DNA from: Chitinophagaceae bacterium | GTDB taxonomy: Bacteria; Bacteroidota; Bacteroidia; Chitinophagales; Chitinophagaceae | DNA: 20,448 nt | Direction of reading: 5' to 3' | NCBI GenBank assembly: GCA_947481355.1 | Contig: CANKGM010000010.1 | Span: 1 to 20,448, forward strand | Shown here: positions 8,160 through 16,170 of the stretch, piece by piece | Layout of the letters: every line of letters begins with the position of its first letter | How positions within the stretch are numbered: the first letter of the stretch is position 1 | The notes under the pieces: generated by a model | Databases searched by the model: none | The model's input: only the letters and a program-made list of their open reading frames with translations | What the model was told of the DNA's origin: nothing | Made by a program: the position numbers and the translations under genes

Positions 8160-9956
8160 ATGAACAATGTAAAGGCAAGCCAGAAAAAAAAACTATTTGA
8201 TCTAACATTATTGCGAAGAATTTATTCATTTGCAAAGCCATATGCTGGAAGATTTTATTTGTCAGTTTTACTAGCAATAGTACTTGCATTATTAGCCCCG
8301 CTTAGGCCACTATTAATCAATAAAACATTGCATCGTGTTAGCGTTGATCAACATTCAAGTGGAGTGCTCATTATGCATTTTTTATGGGCTATTACCTTAA
8401 TTCAAATTGTAGTATTGCTAGTTGAAAGCATACTTCGTTTTTTCTTCACCTATATAACTTCTTGGTTAGGGCATCGTGTTGTAAAAGACATGCGATTGAG
8501 TGTGTATGAAAAAATTCTATCCTTGAATTTGCGGCAGTTTGATAAGACACCAATTGGTACGTTGACTACAAGAACTATTAATGATATAGAAGCTATTAAT
8601 GATATCTTCTCTGAAGGCTTTATTCCTATTGTAGCAGACATGCTTTCAATACTGGCAATTTTGACTGCTATGTTTTATACCAATTGGCAATTGACCATAG
8701 TGTGTATAATCCCATTCCCCTTTTTGTTAATAGCTACTTATTTTTTTAAAGAGAGTGTAAATAAATCGTTTGTAAGTGTTCGTAATGCCATTGCATCGTT
8801 GAATGCCTTTGTACAGGAGCATATATCAGGGATACAAGTAATCCAGGCATTTAATGCTGAAAAAAAGGAGCAAAATCAATTTGAAAAGATAAATCGGCAT
8901 CACCGTGATGCAAATATTAGCGCCATTTTTGCTTATTCTGTTTTTTTTCCTGTTGTTGAGATTATACTTGCTTTTTCTATGGGTTTGCTGGTTTGGTTTG
9001 CTGCCCGGAATGCATATCAATTAACTCCACTTGAAGCGGCAAATGTTACAGGTAATATTGTTTCATTTATACTTTTATTGAATTTATTATTTCGACCTTT
9101 AAGAATGATTGCTGATAAGTTTAATGTGCTTCAGATGGGAATGGTTGCTGGGGAGAGGGTATTGATGGTTTTAGCGAACCAAGATTTTATTGTTGAAAAT
9201 GCAAGGTCGGTAGATCGTAAGATTAAGGGTAAAATAGAGTTTAAACATGTCGGATTCAGCTACATAGAAGGTAATCCGGTATTGAATGATATCTCTTTTT
9301 GTGTTCAACCAGGTGAAACCCTCGCTATAGTAGGACATACGGGTAGTGGTAAGTCTACCATCATCAGCTTAATTAATCGATTGTATCAGCATAGCAAAGG
9401 CGACATATTTATTGATGATACGCATATTGAGGACTTTCACCTCAGCACGTTGAGACGTCAAATTGGCGTTGTATTACAGGATGTTTATCTTTTTTCCGGG
9501 TCGGTATATGAAAATGTCACCCTACGTGATCCAGCTATTACATTGGATGAGGTAAAGGAGGCTGCAAAACTGATTGGAATTCATGACTTTATTGAACAAT
9601 TGCCAGAAGGATACCATTATAATGTTATGGAAAGAGGGGGAACCTTATCCATGGGACAACGTCAATTATTGTCTTTTATGCGTGCACTGTTGTTTAAGCC
9701 TGCGATTTTGGTATTGGATGAAGCTACTTCTTCGGTTGACAGTCATACAGAAAAAATGATTCAACATGCCATCGAGGTATTGACGGCCGGTCGAACCTCT
9801 TTAATAATAGCACATAGGCTGTCTACGATCAGGAAAGCTTCTCAAATCATCCTTATCGACAAAGGTACAATAGTGGAATCCGGCACACACGAGGAACTTA
9901 TTAAATCCGAAGGAGCCTATGCTACTCTTCAAATTTTACAGGATCAAAAGGGCTAA
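8160..9956 (+). CDS. MsbA-type ABC exporter (fused membrane and ATPase domains)
   Basis: A 598-residue half-transporter that should work as a homodimer exporting lipid, peptide or drug-like substrates across the inner membrane. Residues about 30-320 contain six predicted membrane segments with the coupling-helix phrases typical of type IV exporters (GHRVVKDMRLSVYEKIL, TRTINDIEAIND). The nucleotide-binding domain has Walker A GHTGSGKST (392-400), Q-loop VVLQDVYLFSG, signature LSMGQ (496-500), Walker B ILVLDE with catalytic Glu521, and H-loop His552 in IIAHRLST. All motifs are intact, so it should be active. It starts 17 bases after the exported-protein gene and is likely co-transcribed with it. 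The atp operon begins 73 bases downstream under its own promoter. The substrate is not evident. Confidence 0.93.
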   Translation: MNNVKASQKKKLFDLTLLRRIYSFAKPYAGRFYLSVLLAIVLALLAPLRPLLINKTLHRVSVDQHSSGVLIMHFLWAITLIQIVVLLVESILRFFFTYITSWLGHRVVKDMRLSVYEKILSLNLRQFDKTPIGTLTTRTINDIEAINDIFSEGFIPIVADMLSILAILTAMFYTNWQLTIVCIIPFPFLLIATYFFKESVNKSFVSVRNAIASLNAFVQEHISGIQVIQAFNAEKKEQNQFEKINRHHRDANISAIFAYSVFFPVVEIILAFSMGLLVWFAARNAYQLTPLEAANVTGNIVSFILLLNLLFRPLRMIADKFNVLQMGMVAGERVLMVLANQDFIVENARSVDRKIKGKIEFKHVGFSYIEGNPVLNDISFCVQPGETLAIVGHTGSGKSTIISLINRLYQHSKGDIFIDDTHIEDFHLSTLRRQIGVVLQDVYLFSGSVYENVTLRDPAITLDEVKEAAKLIGIHDFIEQLPEGYHYNVMERGGTLSMGQRQLLSFMRALLFKPAILVLDEATSSVDSHTEKMIQHAIEVLTAGRTSLIIAHRLSTIRKASQIILIDKGTIVESGTHEELIKSEGAYATLQILQDQKG

Positions 9957-9974
9957 AAATGAGTTTTTTTAGGA

Positions 9975-10009
9975 TTGCGAGGTTTTTACTCTAGGCATCC
10001 CTATCTTTG
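9975..10009 (+). promoter_or_regulatory. probable promoter of the atp operon
   Basis: TATCTTTG at 10002-10009 is an exact TAnnTTTG -7 box. A TTG at 9975-9977 could be the -33 element but lies 24 bases away, a little long. Transcription would start near 10016, just upstream of the GGAG at 10020-10023 that precedes the atpB ATG. This favours independent transcription of the atp genes from the ABC exporter upstream. Confidence 0.5.
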
Positions 10010-10029
10010 CGAAAAATTTGGAGAAATTT

Positions 10030-11094
10030 ATGCGAATTGAGGGGCTAAAATCATTACGGGCATTTGGTTTAAGTCTTTTTTTGCTTGCTTTAACTTCTAG
10101 TGCATTGGCAAACGAAGAAGCAGGCTCAGAAAAGTTGGACCCAGCTAAAATCATCATGGAGCACATACAAGACTCACATGAATTCCATTTTTTTACGCTT
10201 AAGACGACTGATACGACCGAATTCCATGCTACAATTCCACTTCCTGTAATTTTATACTCACCTCAAAAAGGGCTATCTGTTTTTTCTTCATCTGCATTTC
10301 ATCATGGACATAAGGAACATGATGGTTATGTATTGAGTGAAGGCAAAATACACTCTGTTGATACTGGTGTTACCGTGTATGATTTATCGATTACTAAAAA
10401 TGTGGTGCAGATGTTTATTGCACTCATTATACTGGTTGTTTTAATGATTAAAATAGCAAACAAGTACAAGCGAGGGGATGGTGTAAGTTCAGCTCCTAAA
10501 GGATGGCAGAACGCGATAGAACCTGTTATTACTTTTGTTCGAGATGAAGTGGCTAAGCCAAATTTGGCTGGGAAGTACCAAAAGTATTTACCTTACTTAT
10601 TGACAGTATTCTTTTTCATTTTGATAAATAATATTTTCGGTCTTCTTCCAGGTTCTGCAAATGTTACAGGAAATATTGCTTTTACCGTTGTACTGGGTGT
10701 GATTTCATTTTTTGTTATCATATTTAGCACAAACAAACATTTTTGGGCACATATATTTTGGTATCCTGGGGTGCCGATGGTAGTAAGATTACTTATTATG
10801 CTGCCCGTTGAATTGTTGGGTGTATTCACAAAACCATTTGCATTGATAGTGCGTCTTTTTGCAAACATGGTTGCTGGTCATATTATAATATTGAGTTTTA
10901 TAACATTGATTTTCATATTTGGATCAATGAGTACAATTGCAGGTTGGGGATTTTCTCCTTTATCTGTTTTGTTTGCTGTATTCATTTATTTAATTGAAAT
11001 ATTGGTAGCATTCATTCAGGCATTTATCTTCACAAACTTGACTGCCGTTTTCATAGGGCAGGCATTTGAAGGTGGCCATGATGATCACCATTGA
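10030..11094 (+). CDS. atpB: ATP synthase Fo subunit a
   Basis: This subunit forms the proton half-channels beside the c-ring. I chose the ATG at 10030 (354 residues) over an in-frame TTG at 10018 because GGAG lies six bases before this ATG and the resulting N-terminus (RIEGLKSLRAFGLSLFLLALTSSALA) is a proper signal peptide. A long extracytoplasmic N-terminal part follows (HEFHFFTLK, FHHGHKEHDG), which is characteristic of Bacteroidota subunit a. Several membrane helices come next; the critical arginine is Arg275 in FALIVRLFANMVAGH, equivalent to E. coli aArg210. The C-terminus is His-rich (EGGHDDHH). It is first in the order atpB-E-F-H-A, with atpE starting 32 bases later. No atpI/atpZ-type assembly gene precedes it. 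Confidence 0.95.
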   Translation: MRIEGLKSLRAFGLSLFLLALTSSALANEEAGSEKLDPAKIIMEHIQDSHEFHFFTLKTTDTTEFHATIPLPVILYSPQKGLSVFSSSAFHHGHKEHDGYVLSEGKIHSVDTGVTVYDLSITKNVVQMFIALIILVVLMIKIANKYKRGDGVSSAPKGWQNAIEPVITFVRDEVAKPNLAGKYQKYLPYLLTVFFFILINNIFGLLPGSANVTGNIAFTVVLGVISFFVIIFSTNKHFWAHIFWYPGVPMVVRLLIMLPVELLGVFTKPFALIVRLFANMVAGHIIILSFITLIFIFGSMSTIAGWGFSPLSVLFAVFIYLIEILVAFIQAFIFTNLTAVFIGQAFEGGHDDHH

Positions 11095-11126
11095 TAAATT
11101 TTTTGTTCATTTTTAAAACAAGTATC

Positions 11127-11378
11127 ATGAGTCTAATGACAATCATGCTCGAAGTTCAGACTGGTTTCTCTCACATGGGTGGAGCAATTGGTGCTGGTCT
11201 TGCAGCGATCGGTGCCGGTATCGGTATTGGTCAAATCGGTAAGGGTGCGGTAGAAGCTATTGCTCGTCAACCCGAAGCATCTAACGACATTCGTGCAAAC
11301 ATGATCCTGACAGCAGCTTTCGTTGAGGGTGTTGCCCTTTTCGCGGTTATTGCAGGTTTGTTGGCTGTATTGAAATAA
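11127..11378 (+). CDS. atpE: ATP synthase Fo subunit c
   Basis: The ring-forming proteolipid, 83 residues from the ATG at 11127; ATGs at 11136 and 11145 are possible alternative starts giving 80 or 77 residues. A non-ATG extension further upstream is not supported. Two hydrophobic helices surround the polar loop ARQPEA. The first has the Gly/Ala-rich packing pattern IGAGLAAIGAGIGIGQIG; the second carries the ion-binding carboxylate Glu67 in AAFVEGVALFAV. The residues after this Glu are Gly-Val, not the Ser-Thr seen in Na+-binding c-subunits, so H+ coupling is expected. Its codon use looks less AT-rich than that of neighbours (GGTGCTGG, ATCGGTGCC), as expected for a very highly expressed gene. 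A stable hairpin follows before atpF. Confidence 0.96.
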   Translation: MSLMTIMLEVQTGFSHMGGAIGAGLAAIGAGIGIGQIGKGAVEAIARQPEASNDIRANMILTAAFVEGVALFAVIAGLLAVLK

Positions 11379-11430
11379 TCAGTACAGTGCACGCGATTAT
11401 GATGCAGCAATGCAGCGTTATCGAAAATTA

Positions 11431-11465
11431 AACTGCATCCAATGCACAGGGCGGAGGATGCAGTT
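11431..11465 (+). other. intercistronic hairpin between atpE and atpF
   Basis: AACTGCATCC (11431-11440) and GGATGCAGTT (11456-11465) form a perfect 10-bp stem enclosing a 15-base loop. It lies in the 117-base gap between atpE and atpF, much the longest gap inside the operon. There is no T-run after it, so it is not a standard terminator; an mRNA 3'-end stabiliser, processing site or partial attenuator that raises subunit c over the other subunits is the likely role (inference). Confidence 0.6.
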
Positions 11466-11495
11466 CTTTGAAAAATTTGATTCAAAATACTGACT

Positions 11496-11996
11496 ATGGA
11501 TTTGTTATTACCCGGTATTGGCTTATTGATTTGGACGCTAGTAGCGTTCTTATTGGTTTTCTTCATTTTGAAGAAATTTGCATGGAAAATTATCATTCAA
11601 TCTCTAAACGATCGTGAAAAAGGGATTGCTGACTCATTGGAAACTGCTCAAAAGGTAAAAGCTGAAATGGTTCAATTGAAAAGTGAGAATGAAGCGTTAA
11701 TGGTTCAGGCTAGAGAGGAGAGAACCAAAATGCTAAAAGAAGCTAAAGAGACCAAAGATAAATTGATCAGCGATGCGAAAGAGCAAGCTAAAGCGGAAGC
11801 CGCTAAAGTAATAGCTGATGCCTATGCTGCTATTGAGACTAAAAAAATGGCGGCCTTAACTGATGTTAAAAATCAGATAGGAAATATGGTTATTGAAATT
11901 TCCGAAAAGGTTATTCGCAAGCAGCTTGATAATAAAGCAGAACAAGAAAGATATATTCAGCAGATGGCTGGTGAACTTCATCAGTTTGGAAAATAA
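11496..11996 (+). CDS. atpF: ATP synthase Fo subunit b
   Basis: This 166-residue stator subunit links Fo to F1. One N-terminal membrane helix (about residues 5-27, LLPGIGLLIWTLVAFLLVFF) is followed by a long, highly charged, Lys/Glu/Ala-rich helix (SLETAQKVKAEMVQLKSENE onward) that would form the coiled-coil peripheral stalk dimer; the C-terminal end (VIRKQLDNKAEQERYIQQM) should contact the delta subunit. Length is normal for the family. It follows the atpE-atpF hairpin and is separated from atpH by only five bases, so translation of the two is probably coupled. A single b gene is seen, with no b' copy. Confidence 0.95.
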   Translation: MDLLLPGIGLLIWTLVAFLLVFFILKKFAWKIIIQSLNDREKGIADSLETAQKVKAEMVQLKSENEALMVQAREERTKMLKEAKETKDKLISDAKEQAKAEAAKVIADAYAAIETKKMAALTDVKNQIGNMVIEISEKVIRKQLDNKAEQERYIQQMAGELHQFGK

Positions 11997-12001
11997 TCAA
12001 C

Positions 12002-12565
12002 ATGCGTCAAACAAAAGTTGCACAACGTTACGCAAAGGCACTCTTTGACCTAGCCCTAGAAACAGGGAAAGTAGAAGAGGTGAAGAATGATTTGGACACC
12101 ATTAATAATGTAAATCATTCCGAACTTAACATCTTTTTAGTTTCACCTGTCATCACAGGAGATAAGAAAAACAGTGTGTTTGATGCTGTATTTGCTAATC
12201 ATATTCAACCGCTAACGGCTTCTTTTTTTAAGCTCATCTTTTCAAAAGGTAGATCGGTTGCCATTAAAGAAATCCTTGATGCTTTTTTAGAAATGTATCG
12301 TAATCATAAAGGAATTCAAATCGTTGAACTCACTACTGCAGTTTCAATGTCGGCAGAAATGAAATCTGAATTGATTAAGATTTTGCAAGAAAATGTTATG
12401 TTGAAAAATAAAAAAATTGAATTAAAGGAGCACGTTGATGCTTCAATTCTTGGTGGTTTGGTTGTACAAGTAGAGGATAAACTTTTTGATGCTAGTATAC
12501 AACACGACTTGCAGCACATTAAAAAGCAGTTTGTTAAAAACATGTACATCAAACAAATCATTTAA
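12002..12565 (+). CDS. atpH: ATP synthase F1 subunit delta
   Basis: A 187-residue protein of the F1 crown that ties the peripheral stalk (subunit b) to alpha subunits. The N-terminus VAQRYAKALFDLALETGK is the family hallmark; an N-terminal helical domain (about 1-105, including ASFFKLIFSKGRSVAIKEI) is followed by a C-terminal alpha/beta domain with the conserved pattern VDASILGGLVVQVEDKLFDAS. Length is in the usual 175-190 range. Starts at the ATG five bases after atpF and is followed after 35 bases by atpA. No anomaly seen. Confidence 0.95.
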   Translation: MRQTKVAQRYAKALFDLALETGKVEEVKNDLDTINNVNHSELNIFLVSPVITGDKKNSVFDAVFANHIQPLTASFFKLIFSKGRSVAIKEILDAFLEMYRNHKGIQIVELTTAVSMSAEMKSELIKILQENVMLKNKKIELKEHVDASILGGLVVQVEDKLFDASIQHDLQHIKKQFVKNMYIKQII

Positions 12566-12600
12566 TCACAAAAAATCGAATACAATTTAAATACGCATTT

Positions 12601-14178
12601 ATGATAGACATTAAGCCGGATGAAATATCAGCCATTTTACGTCAGCAGTTAAGCAATTTCAATACCTCTGCTGAGTTAGAGGAAGTTGGTACTGTATTGC
12701 AAGTTGGTGATGGGATCGCCCGTATCTATGGATTAAATAAAGTAAAATCAGGAGAACTTGTCGAGTTTGAAACCGGAGTAAAAGCTATTGCACTTAACCT
12801 TGAAGAAGATAATGTTGGTGTTGTATTGATGGGGTCTGGCGCAGGTGTTAAAGAAGGTTCAAAAGTAAAACGGACGGGAATGATTGCATCAATTAAGGCT
12901 GGTATGGGCTTAGTTGGACGCGTAATCAATACACTTGGAGAGCCAATCGATGGCAAAGGTCCAATTGCAGGTGATCTTTATGAAATGCCTCTAGAGCGTA
13001 AAGCTCCGGGTGTTATTTTCCGTGAACCTGTAAAAGAACCACTACAAACTGGTTTGAAAGCAATCGATGCCATGATTCCAATTGGTCGTGGACAAAGGGA
13101 ATTAATTATCGGTGACCGTCAAACAGGAAAGACTGCCATTGCAATTGATACCATCATCAACCAAAAAGAATTTTACAAAGCAGGAAAACCTGTATACTGT
13201 ATTTATGTAGCTATTGGACAAAAAGCATCTACCATAGCAGGGGTTATGAAAACCTTGGAAGATAATGGGGCTATGGCATATACTATTATCGTAGCTGCTC
13301 CTGCTGCAGATCCTGCCCCACTTCAATTCTTTGCGCCATTTGCAGGTGCAGCAATCGGAGAATTCCTTCGTGATACAGGAAATGCAGCATTAATTGTTTA
13401 TGATGACTTATCTAAACAAGCAGTTGCATACCGTGAGGTGTCACTTCTACTTCGTCGCCCACCAGGCCGTGAAGCATATCCAGGTGACGTGTTTTACTTG
13501 CATAGCCGTTTGCTTGAAAGAGCAGCTAAAGTGATTAGTAAAGATGAAGTAGCTGCAAAAATGAATGACCTTCCAGATTCCATCAAGCATTTGGTAAAAG
13601 GAGGTGGTTCTCTTACTGCGTTACCAATTATTGAAACTCAAGCAGGTGACGTATCTGCATACATCCCCACAAACGTAATTTCCATCACAGATGGACAGAT
13701 ATTCCTAGAGTCAAACTTGTTCAATGCGGGTATCAGACCGGCCATTAACGTAGGTATTTCAGTAAGTCGTGTTGGTGGTAATGCACAGATTAAGTCTATG
13801 AAGAAGGTTTCTGGAACGCTAAAACTTGATCAGGCATTATACCGCGAGCTTGAGGCATTCTCTAAGTTTGGTGGTGACCTTGATGCTGCTACAAAATCGG
13901 TAATTGACAAAGGAGCGCGTAACGTAGAGATTCTTAAGCAAGGTCAATATCAGCCAGTATCTGTTGAGAAGCAAGTTGCTATTATTTATCTTGGAACACA
14001 AGGTTTATTAAAAGATGTTCCAGTTAGATCCGTTAAAGAATTTGAAGAAAATTTCCTCATGGAAATGGAAGCAAAGCATCCTGAAATTCTTGCAGAATTC
14101 AAAAAAGGGAATTTACCTGAAGATGGACTTAAAACAATGACTGAATTAGCAAAAGGATTGATGGCTCACTATAAATAA
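12601..14178 (+). CDS. atpA: ATP synthase F1 subunit alpha
   Basis: This 525-residue subunit forms the F1 hexamer with beta and holds the non-catalytic nucleotide sites. Visible features are the N-terminal beta-barrel (about 25-95), the P-loop GDRQTGKT (171-178), the conserved segments APAADPAPLQFFAPFAGAA and YDDLSKQAVAYREVSLLLRR, the PGREAYPGDVFYLHSRLLERA stretch, and SVSRVGG with Arg390, the arginine reaching into the catalytic site of beta. It is complete and of normal length. It is the last gene in the operon: a terminator begins about 40 bases after the stop, and atpG, which commonly follows atpA, is not there. The codons look less AT-rich than those of flanking genes, consistent with high expression. 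Confidence 0.97.
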   Translation: MIDIKPDEISAILRQQLSNFNTSAELEEVGTVLQVGDGIARIYGLNKVKSGELVEFETGVKAIALNLEEDNVGVVLMGSGAGVKEGSKVKRTGMIASIKAGMGLVGRVINTLGEPIDGKGPIAGDLYEMPLERKAPGVIFREPVKEPLQTGLKAIDAMIPIGRGQRELIIGDRQTGKTAIAIDTIINQKEFYKAGKPVYCIYVAIGQKASTIAGVMKTLEDNGAMAYTIIVAAPAADPAPLQFFAPFAGAAIGEFLRDTGNAALIVYDDLSKQAVAYREVSLLLRRPPGREAYPGDVFYLHSRLLERAAKVISKDEVAAKMNDLPDSIKHLVKGGGSLTALPIIETQAGDVSAYIPTNVISITDGQIFLESNLFNAGIRPAINVGISVSRVGGNAQIKSMKKVSGTLKLDQALYRELEAFSKFGGDLDAATKSVIDKGARNVEILKQGQYQPVSVEKQVAIIYLGTQGLLKDVPVRSVKEFEENFLMEMEAKHPEILAEFKKGNLPEDGLKTMTELAKGLMAHYK

Positions 14179-14218
14179 GTTTTCCATCAAGACTAGCAGT
14201 CTAAATAAATTAAGTAAG

Positions 14219-14249
14219 TCCGGATTATTTTAATCCGGATTTATTTTTT
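14219..14249 (+). terminator. Rho-independent terminator of the atp operon
   Basis: A perfect 9-bp stem (TCCGGATTA / TAATCCGGA) with a TTT loop is followed by TTTATTTTTT. It lies about 40 bases after the atpA stop codon and closes the operon. The remaining stretch to 14321 holds no gene; a GAATTTTG at 14291-14298 is one base off the -7 consensus and could serve the ABC gene that follows. Confidence 0.9.
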
Positions 14250-14321
14250 CACATGTACTGCATTAAACGTATTCTTCATTAGATTAAACTGAATTTTGAA
14301 CAGACGTTAAATCATACAAAA

Positions 14322-15233
14322 TTGCATATTCAAGTAGATCAACTCACTAAAGAATTCGGAAGTTTTACATCTGTTCACAATTTGTCTTTTTCTGTCAATG
14401 CAGGAGAAGTATATGGATTTCTTGGTCAAAATGGTGCTGGAAAGTCTACCACCATCAGAATGATTTTATCCCTGATCAAGCCAACACATGGCAGTATTAA
14501 ACTTTTTGGTAAATCTATACAAACTGATAGAGAATATATTCTTAGTAGGACTGGTGCGATGGTTGAAAAGCCTGATTTATATAAATATTTGAATGCTATC
14601 GACAATATGAAAATCTTCTCCAAGTATGGTGGTTTGTCATTGAGTAGAGAAGATATCATGAATCAATTGGCTGTTGTTGGACTTGAATCCCGTGCCCATG
14701 ATAAAGTGAAAAAATATTCACAAGGAATGAAGCAACGACTTGGAATAGCTATTGCTATGGTTAATAATCCTGATTTAATTATTTTGGATGAGCCAACAAA
14801 TGGACTTGATCCACAAGGGATAACGGATATCCGAAATCTTATTTTAATGTTGAGTCGGGAGAAGAAAAAAACAGTTGTTGTTTCATCTCATTTATTGTCT
14901 GAAGTAGAACAAATAGCAGATAGCATGTTGATTATCAATAAGGGAAAGAAGATTGTAGAGGGAAGAGTAAGTGATTTATTAAATCCTGGGAAAATTCAGC
15001 TAGAAATTGAAACATTGAATAATGAAGAAGCTAAATTGATTTTAAGCTCATCGGCATGGGCTAATTCTCTTAATGGAAATTCAATGGATAAACTCATCGT
15101 TGAAGTCAACCGTACTAACATCCAAGATCTATCTAAATATTTAGTAGACCATGGCGTAGGATTGATTGGAATAAAATCTGTGAATTCGCTTGAAGCATAT
15201 TTCCTATCCTTAACTTCTGATCATGCAGTATAG
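14322..15233 (+). CDS. ABC transporter ATP-binding protein (ABC-2 type system)
   Basis: A 303-residue soluble ATPase that would energise the membrane protein encoded next. Motifs: Walker A GQNGAGKST (35-43), signature YSQGMKQRLG, Walker B LIILDEPTNGLDPQG, and H-loop in VVVSSHLLSEVE. The family is that of NosF/CcmA-like or bacitracin-resistance-like ATPases. Translation starts at TTG (14322): it gives the typical N-terminus HIQVDQLTKEFGSF, and upstream in this frame a stop (14280-14282) is reached without any ATG. The 3' end overlaps the permease gene by 11 bases, so the two are translationally coupled. The C-terminal region (about 215-303) is variable and likely regulatory. The substrate is unknown. 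Confidence 0.93.
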   Translation: MHIQVDQLTKEFGSFTSVHNLSFSVNAGEVYGFLGQNGAGKSTTIRMILSLIKPTHGSIKLFGKSIQTDREYILSRTGAMVEKPDLYKYLNAIDNMKIFSKYGGLSLSREDIMNQLAVVGLESRAHDKVKKYSQGMKQRLGIAIAMVNNPDLIILDEPTNGLDPQGITDIRNLILMLSREKKKTVVVSSHLLSEVEQIADSMLIINKGKKIVEGRVSDLLNPGKIQLEIETLNNEEAKLILSSSAWANSLNGNSMDKLIVEVNRTNIQDLSKYLVDHGVGLIGIKSVNSLEAYFLSLTSDHAV

Positions 15234-16104
15234 TAGAATAACATATATAGAACTTTATAAGATTTTTAGAAACCCCAGAACCTACATTGCCTTCAGTGTG
15301 GTAGCCCTGGTAGTCGGCTTAATTCAGTTGGGTTTCTATACAGATGGAGAAACATATTTGGAGTTTGGTCTACGTTCGCTAACTGATACATTTGACTTAC
15401 ATGGTAAAATATTGAATGGCTACTTAATGGCTTATATCATTCTGCAAACATTGCTTGTAAATCTTCCTTTATTGGTTTCCTTAGTGGCAGGTGACATGAT
15501 TTCTGGTGAAGCAAGTATTGGTACATTGAGGTTGATTTTAACAAAACCAATCAGTCGAAATACACTGGTCATGGCAAAATTTACTGCAGCTGGAATATAC
15601 ACCCTGGTGTTGTTACTTTGGATGGCATTTTGGTCACTCGGTATATCTGTTCTGATTTTTGGTGCAGATGATATGTTGATTTTGAAAAGTGATATGATTA
15701 CGCAAATCTTATCCAATGACGTATTGTGGAGGTATATAGCAGCCTTTGGCTTTGCTATCATTGCGATGCTAACGGTGGCTTCTCTTTCTTTTTTTCTAAG
15801 TGTATTTGCCGAAAATTCTATTGGTCCAATCATGACAAGCATGAGTATTATTATAGTATTCACTATTATTAATACATTAGATCTCCCCATTTTTAATCAT
15901 ATAAAGCCTTATCTCTTCACGAGTCACATGTTAGGGTGGAAAGGATTTTTTGACATACGGGTGAATGAAAATAATGAACAAATTGTTGGGTCTATTGAAA
16001 ATTTACCTGGAGTACTGACTTCAGCGGGTATATTAATTTTGCATATTTTAGGATTCCTTTGGGCTTCAATAGTAGTATTCAAAAGAAAAGATATTCTTTC
16101 TTAA
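15223..16104 (+). CDS. ABC-2 type transporter permease
   Basis: A 293-residue inner-membrane protein with six predicted helices (about 20-39, 67-90, 122-148, 170-196, 200-220 and 263-286). The cytoplasmic N-terminus IELYKIFRNPRTYIAF and the motif GDMISGEASIGTLRLILTKPISR after helix 2 are hallmarks of ABC-2 permeases of the NosY type (PF12679-like). It overlaps the ATPase gene by 11 bases and would form a dimeric channel with two ATPase subunits. ABC-2 systems with this layout export antibiotics, copper-site maturation factors or unknown compounds; nothing here decides between them. No obvious terminator follows before the next gene 66 bases on. Confidence 0.9.
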   Translation: MQYSRITYIELYKIFRNPRTYIAFSVVALVVGLIQLGFYTDGETYLEFGLRSLTDTFDLHGKILNGYLMAYIILQTLLVNLPLLVSLVAGDMISGEASIGTLRLILTKPISRNTLVMAKFTAAGIYTLVLLLWMAFWSLGISVLIFGADDMLILKSDMITQILSNDVLWRYIAAFGFAIIAMLTVASLSFFLSVFAENSIGPIMTSMSIIIVFTIINTLDLPIFNHIKPYLFTSHMLGWKGFFDIRVNENNEQIVGSIENLPGVLTSAGILILHILGFLWASIVVFKRKDILS

Positions 16105-16170
16105 AATACTAGCGGATAGGTGTTCCCCATTTGTTGAAAAGGAGTAAATTGAACTAGTAAAACTCTCCAC

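Noticed and set aside
9953..9972. CTAAAAA...TTTTTAG inverted repeat between the ABC exporter and atpB, as a terminator
   Set aside because: Stem is only A/T pairs apart from one C-G and overlaps the stop codon; too weak to call.
10018..10029. In-frame TTG as the start of atpB
   Set aside because: It lies inside the leader, overlaps the GGAG that precedes the ATG at 10030, and would put acidic residues before the signal peptide.
11091..11126. N-terminal extension of atpE from a TTG overlapping the atpB stop region
   Set aside because: Adds 12 residues not typical for c-subunits; three ATGs are available just downstream.
15432..15890. Open frame of 152 codons on the minus strand
   Set aside because: Antisense to the ABC-2 permease; composition is that of a shadow of hydrophobic codons.
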